The notes under the pieces are model-generated. The model made no database searches. It had not been told where the DNA came from and worked only from the letters and a program-made list of their open reading frames with translations. A DNA stretch of 64,000 bases, from NCBI GenBank assembly GCA_934339005.1, contig CAKRHR010000009.1, positions 1 to 64,000 on the forward strand, read 5' to 3'. Below are positions 61,625-64,000 of this stretch, piece by piece. This stretch comes from an uncultured Catenibacillus sp. Lineage in GTDB: Bacteria; Bacillota; Clostridia; Lachnospirales; Lachnospiraceae. The position numbers and the translations under genes are program-made. Every line of letters starts with the position of its first letter. Positions within the stretch are counted from its first letter, which is position 1.

Positions 61625-62665
61625 TTACTGTCTTAAATACCAGTCTACGTTTTTACTGTCCACACGCTGATACTGCGAAACATAATATTTTCCATCTTCT
61701 AAGCGACTCCGGTAATAATCATCGCCATTAAAAATTTCCATCGCCAATCTGGCTATTTCCTTAGCCTGATCTTCTTTATCATTATATACAGTACCTTGCA
61801 TTTCTCCATATTTTACAGCTTCCAGCGCATCATTCAAACCATCAATACCAAAGATAACCGGCCATTCTGCCCGTTCATATCCGGCTTTTCGATATGCCTC
61901 CACAGCCCCAAGTGCCATTTCATCATTATTGGAAATCACAAGTTCTATACCATCCGCATACTGACCGATTAAACGGGTCATTCTGTTTTCAGCCTGACCT
62001 CTGTTCCAGTCCGCGAACTGATAACTCAGCTTTTCCAGTTGGATATCGTTTTCAATCAGAGTTTTCACGGAATAATCCGTTCTGCTGATAGCATCCTGGT
62101 GTCCTGCTTCACCTTCTAACAATACATACTGTATGCTTCCATCCTGATTTTTATCTACTTCAGGATGATCTTTAATATACTCTGCCACTATTTCACCCTG
62201 CAATATGCCGGATTGTTCCGCATCACACCCTACATAATACAGTTTATCCCATTGAAGTAAATCTTCCGGCACCGGTTCACGATTAAAAAATATCACCGGA
62301 ATATCATTCTGTTTTGCAAGTTTGATAATTCTGGAAGGTGCCGTACGGTCTACCAGATTCACACACAGCACATCACAGCCGGCATCTATCATTTCCTCCA
62401 CAGTTTCATTCTGATCCTGCTGGTCATCACTGCCTCTTTTCACCGACACGATAATTTTCATATTCTCTGTTTCCATGGATTTTAAATTTTCCTTTAACTT
62501 ATCTGCCATCGCATTGATAAACGGGTCATCCTGTGAATAAATAACAACACCCACCTGAAAAACTTTTGTCATTTCCATATTTTTGTTCTGACATCCTGAA
62601 CTGATGAGCGCCAACATTGCCGCTGCAGCCAGAATGCACCTTTTTCTTATCCCCATCTTACTCAT
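61625..62665 (-). CDS. Galactose/glucose-type substrate-binding lipoprotein
   Basis: 346 residues: signal peptide with lipobox ISSGC (Cys25), then a Peripla_BP_4 sugar-binding domain of the MglB type (VGVVIYSQDDPFINAMADKL, GQAENRMTRLIGQY, ISNNDEMALGAVEA, VIFGIDGLNDALEAVKYGEMQGTVYND). The hinge and binding residues resemble MglB. No ABC permease or ATPase is in the window, so it may serve perception instead of transport, or a transporter elsewhere. ATG 62665 overlaps the upstream stop by eight bases; ATG 62656 is an alternative. Confidence 0.85.
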   Translation of the reverse strand: MSKMGIRKRCILAAAAMLALISSGCQNKNMEMTKVFQVGVVIYSQDDPFINAMADKLKENLKSMETENMKIIVSVKRGSDDQQDQNETVEEMIDAGCDVLCVNLVDRTAPSRIIKLAKQNDIPVIFFNREPVPEDLLQWDKLYYVGCDAEQSGILQGEIVAEYIKDHPEVDKNQDGSIQYVLLEGEAGHQDAISRTDYSVKTLIENDIQLEKLSYQFADWNRGQAENRMTRLIGQYADGIELVISNNDEMALGAVEAYRKAGYERAEWPVIFGIDGLNDALEAVKYGEMQGTVYNDKEDQAKEIARLAMEIFNGDDYYRSRLEDGKYYVSQYQRVDSKNVDWYLRQ

Positions 62666-63614
62666 AAGAATACAAAAACCTTTCTGTATCTTCATCCAAA
62701 AACAAATCCTCTTTTTGAAGCATTTTTACCGTAATCTCAGTGTTTTCGTCCTTGTCAAAGCTATTCTGTAATCGCTTTGCCATTGCCTCTACACTTTTGT
62801 ACCCTATTTCATAGCCATCTGGAACAACGAGTCCTTCAATATTCCCATAATCCAGCATTGCAATGGCCTTAACGCTAAATCCAATACCCCAGACTTTCGA
62901 GCCATTGTAACCATCACCTTCTACAGCATCACCAATCTTGTCTAACATTCCCGAATCTAAAACAACCAGATGATCAACTGAAGGATTTGCATTGATTTCA
63001 TCAAATACATCTGTATCTTCCGTCTGGTAATAACACCACTTTACCTGACCGCCGGTCTGCTCAAGTGTTTCTATAAATCCCTGCACTGCACTGGCACTTG
63101 CTTCGGATTCTTTCTTTCCGGCAACAATGCCAATACTTCCACCGGTACTGCTGATTTTTTCTGCCAGTAAAGCTCCCATCTCATAAAAATCCGGACCGAT
63201 TTTAGAAAATGCATCTGATTTAAGATTGTTATCGCTATAAACATTTTCTACAAGCAAAATTACAGGAATGTTGGCACATTCTGCCTTTAACATCTCTTCT
63301 GTTTCTTTTCCGGCTGCAGGCCATACAAGAAATGCATCAATATGATTATTTTGCTGTTCCTTGATAATCTCTTTTTCTACTTCTGCACTTTCCACCTCAT
63401 CGGTATTACATATAATCAAATGAATGTGGTTTTTTTCTGCAGACTGTTTCATTCCTTTAATCATTGAATCCCACCGATTATCTCCCACTTCCGGCAAAAT
63501 AACTGCGACTCTTTTTTCAGGCACATTCTGATTAAATATTTTCCAAACACAAACCAAAGCCAGAATCAGCAGAAGAATTTCGACTATAAAAAAAGTTTTT
63601 TTATTCTTTTTCAT
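62658..63614 (-). CDS. Membrane-anchored sugar-binding protein (sensor type)
   Basis: 318 residues: basic start MKKNKK, an uncleaved membrane helix (~8-25) without a lipobox, and a Peripla_BP_4 domain (VAVILPEVGDNRWDSMIKGMK, IDAFLVWPAAGKETEEML, GSIGIVAGKKESEASASAVQGF, KVWGIGFSVKAIAMLDYG). Its start overlaps the kinase gene by 14 bases. Membrane-tied binding proteins next to a LytS/YesM-type kinase work as extracellular sugar sensors in the XylFII-LytS system, and I infer the same here. Confidence 0.82.
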   Translation of the reverse strand: MKKNKKTFFIVEILLLILALVCVWKIFNQNVPEKRVAVILPEVGDNRWDSMIKGMKQSAEKNHIHLIICNTDEVESAEVEKEIIKEQQNNHIDAFLVWPAAGKETEEMLKAECANIPVILLVENVYSDNNLKSDAFSKIGPDFYEMGALLAEKISSTGGSIGIVAGKKESEASASAVQGFIETLEQTGGQVKWCYYQTEDTDVFDEINANPSVDHLVVLDSGMLDKIGDAVEGDGYNGSKVWGIGFSVKAIAMLDYGNIEGLVVPDGYEIGYKSVEAMAKRLQNSFDKDENTEITVKMLQKEDLFLDEDTERFLYSYE

Positions 63615-64000
63615 TTTTTCTCTCCCCCAGCCTTAATGATTGTGTTTCTAATTGTTCTACATTTTCTTTTGTATAAGGAATTGCAGGAATATGAATCACA
63701 ACTTTTGTACCTTCGTCCGGCTCACTGTACACCTGAAGTCCGTATTTTTCACCAAACATCAGACGGATTCTGGAATGTACATTAATCACACCAACACCGG
63801 AACCATGTTTTGGCACCTTATCATTATTTGTCAAAATATTTTCCAGCACATCTTCCCGCATACCCATACCGTTATCTTCAATACTTATATAAATATCTCC
63901 TTCGACTATTTCGCCTCTGACTGTAATCTTTCCACCTTCATCCTCTTCCATATCACCCACACCATAATAAATGGCATTTTCAAGAATCGGCTGAATTACA
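63601..64000 (-). CDS. Sensor histidine kinase, LytS/YesM type (C-terminal part, 5' end outside the window)
   Basis: 133 residues of the catalytic domain are visible and the frame is open to the last base. N box QPILENAIYYGV, G1 box SIEDNGMGMRED, G2-like box KHGSGVGVINVHSRIRLMFG, and the end EGTKVVIHIPAI match the YesM/LytS (His_kinase plus HATPase_c) class. The H box and membrane spans lie beyond 64000. It overlaps the following membrane-anchored binding protein gene, so the two are translated together. A response regulator may be upstream. Confidence 0.9.
   Translation of the reverse strand, partial: VIQPILENAIYYGVGDMEEDEGGKITVRGEIVEGDIYISIEDNGMGMREDVLENILTNNDKVPKHGSGVGVINVHSRIRLMFGEKYGLQVYSEPDEGTKVVIHIPAIPYTKENVEQLETQSLRLGERKNEKE

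Overview
The window looks like a chromosomal segment from a low-to-moderate GC, Gram-positive anaerobe of the Clostridia, most likely family Lachnospiraceae. The evidence is the gene content: spoVG, a glgC/glgD pair, pth-mfd-prsA, a VanW-domain protein, a class B sortase, DnaD-like plus DnaI-like replication proteins, a long divergent PRPP synthetase, and small families I know mainly from this group (DUF6472, DUF4250, DUF3784). AGGAGG-type ribosome binding sites and rho-independent terminators are frequent. I see no rRNA, tRNA, CRISPR array or prophage; genus and species cannot be fixed from the sequence alone.

Layout. 1-0.5 kb: an internally deleted IS607-type recombinase remnant. 0.5-7.6 kb (minus): a 31-residue membrane protein, VanW, a PurM/HypE-like protein, an Lrp regulator and an aminotransferase, preceded by a radical SAM/DnaQ-exonuclease pair. 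7.8-13.6 kb (minus): a fructose PTS locus (fruK-fruA, then ptsH-ptsI-fruR from an internal promoter). 14.1-17.2 kb (plus): two tandem PucR/CdaR-type regulators and a SpoIIQ-like degenerate M23 protein. 17.5-20.1 kb: a GIY-YIG protein, ackA and a class B sortase. 20.3-28.6 kb (minus): spoVG, pth-mfd-prsA and glgCD. 29.1-36.6 kb (plus): murC, then two clusters of DnaA boxes ahead of a dnaD-like/dnaI-like pair, prs, a short-chain fatty acid transporter and a probably disrupted small membrane gene. 36.7-40.6 kb (minus): a glycosyltransferase and a zinc ABC operon (znuACB) with a Fur-type 7-1-7 operator. 40.9-50.6 kb: a MATE pump; then (minus) rarA, phosphatase, phosphodiesterase, UMF1 transporter and DUF6472, and the cobU-cobS-cobC-cobT nucleotide-loop genes. 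50.9-57.1 kb: decayed MNT/HepT-like genes, DUF4250, cdd, DUF3784, a ketopantoate-reductase-like gene, aspA with a divergent Lrp regulator, and glmM. 57.2-64 kb (minus): an oxidoreductase/TIM-barrel isomerase pair, an aldehyde dehydrogenase, and a sugar-sensing module made of a histidine kinase (cut by the window edge), a membrane-anchored binding protein and a lipoprotein galactose-type binding protein.

How it works together. Fructose enters as fructose-1-phosphate through FruA, is phosphorylated by FruK, and PtsI/HPr supply the phosphate; the HPr has Lys instead of Ser at position 46, so the usual HprK/CcpA signalling cannot run through it. AckA gives ATP and acetate, and GlgC/GlgD send glucose-1-phosphate to glycogen. 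DnaA probably controls the dnaD-dnaI genes directly through five exact or near-exact DnaA boxes. Zinc uptake is probably repressed by a Zur-like protein. At the right edge the kinase and binding proteins resemble the XylFII-LytS type of extracellular sugar perception.

The most notable observations are the DnaA-box clusters, the HPr Lys46, the membrane-anchored sugar-sensor operon, the znu operator with upstream half-site repeats, twin palindromes at the ptsH promoter, a 10-bp inverted repeat at the PucR promoter, and three gene remnants, two of which are in-frame fusions of the two ends of a gene with its catalytic middle lost.
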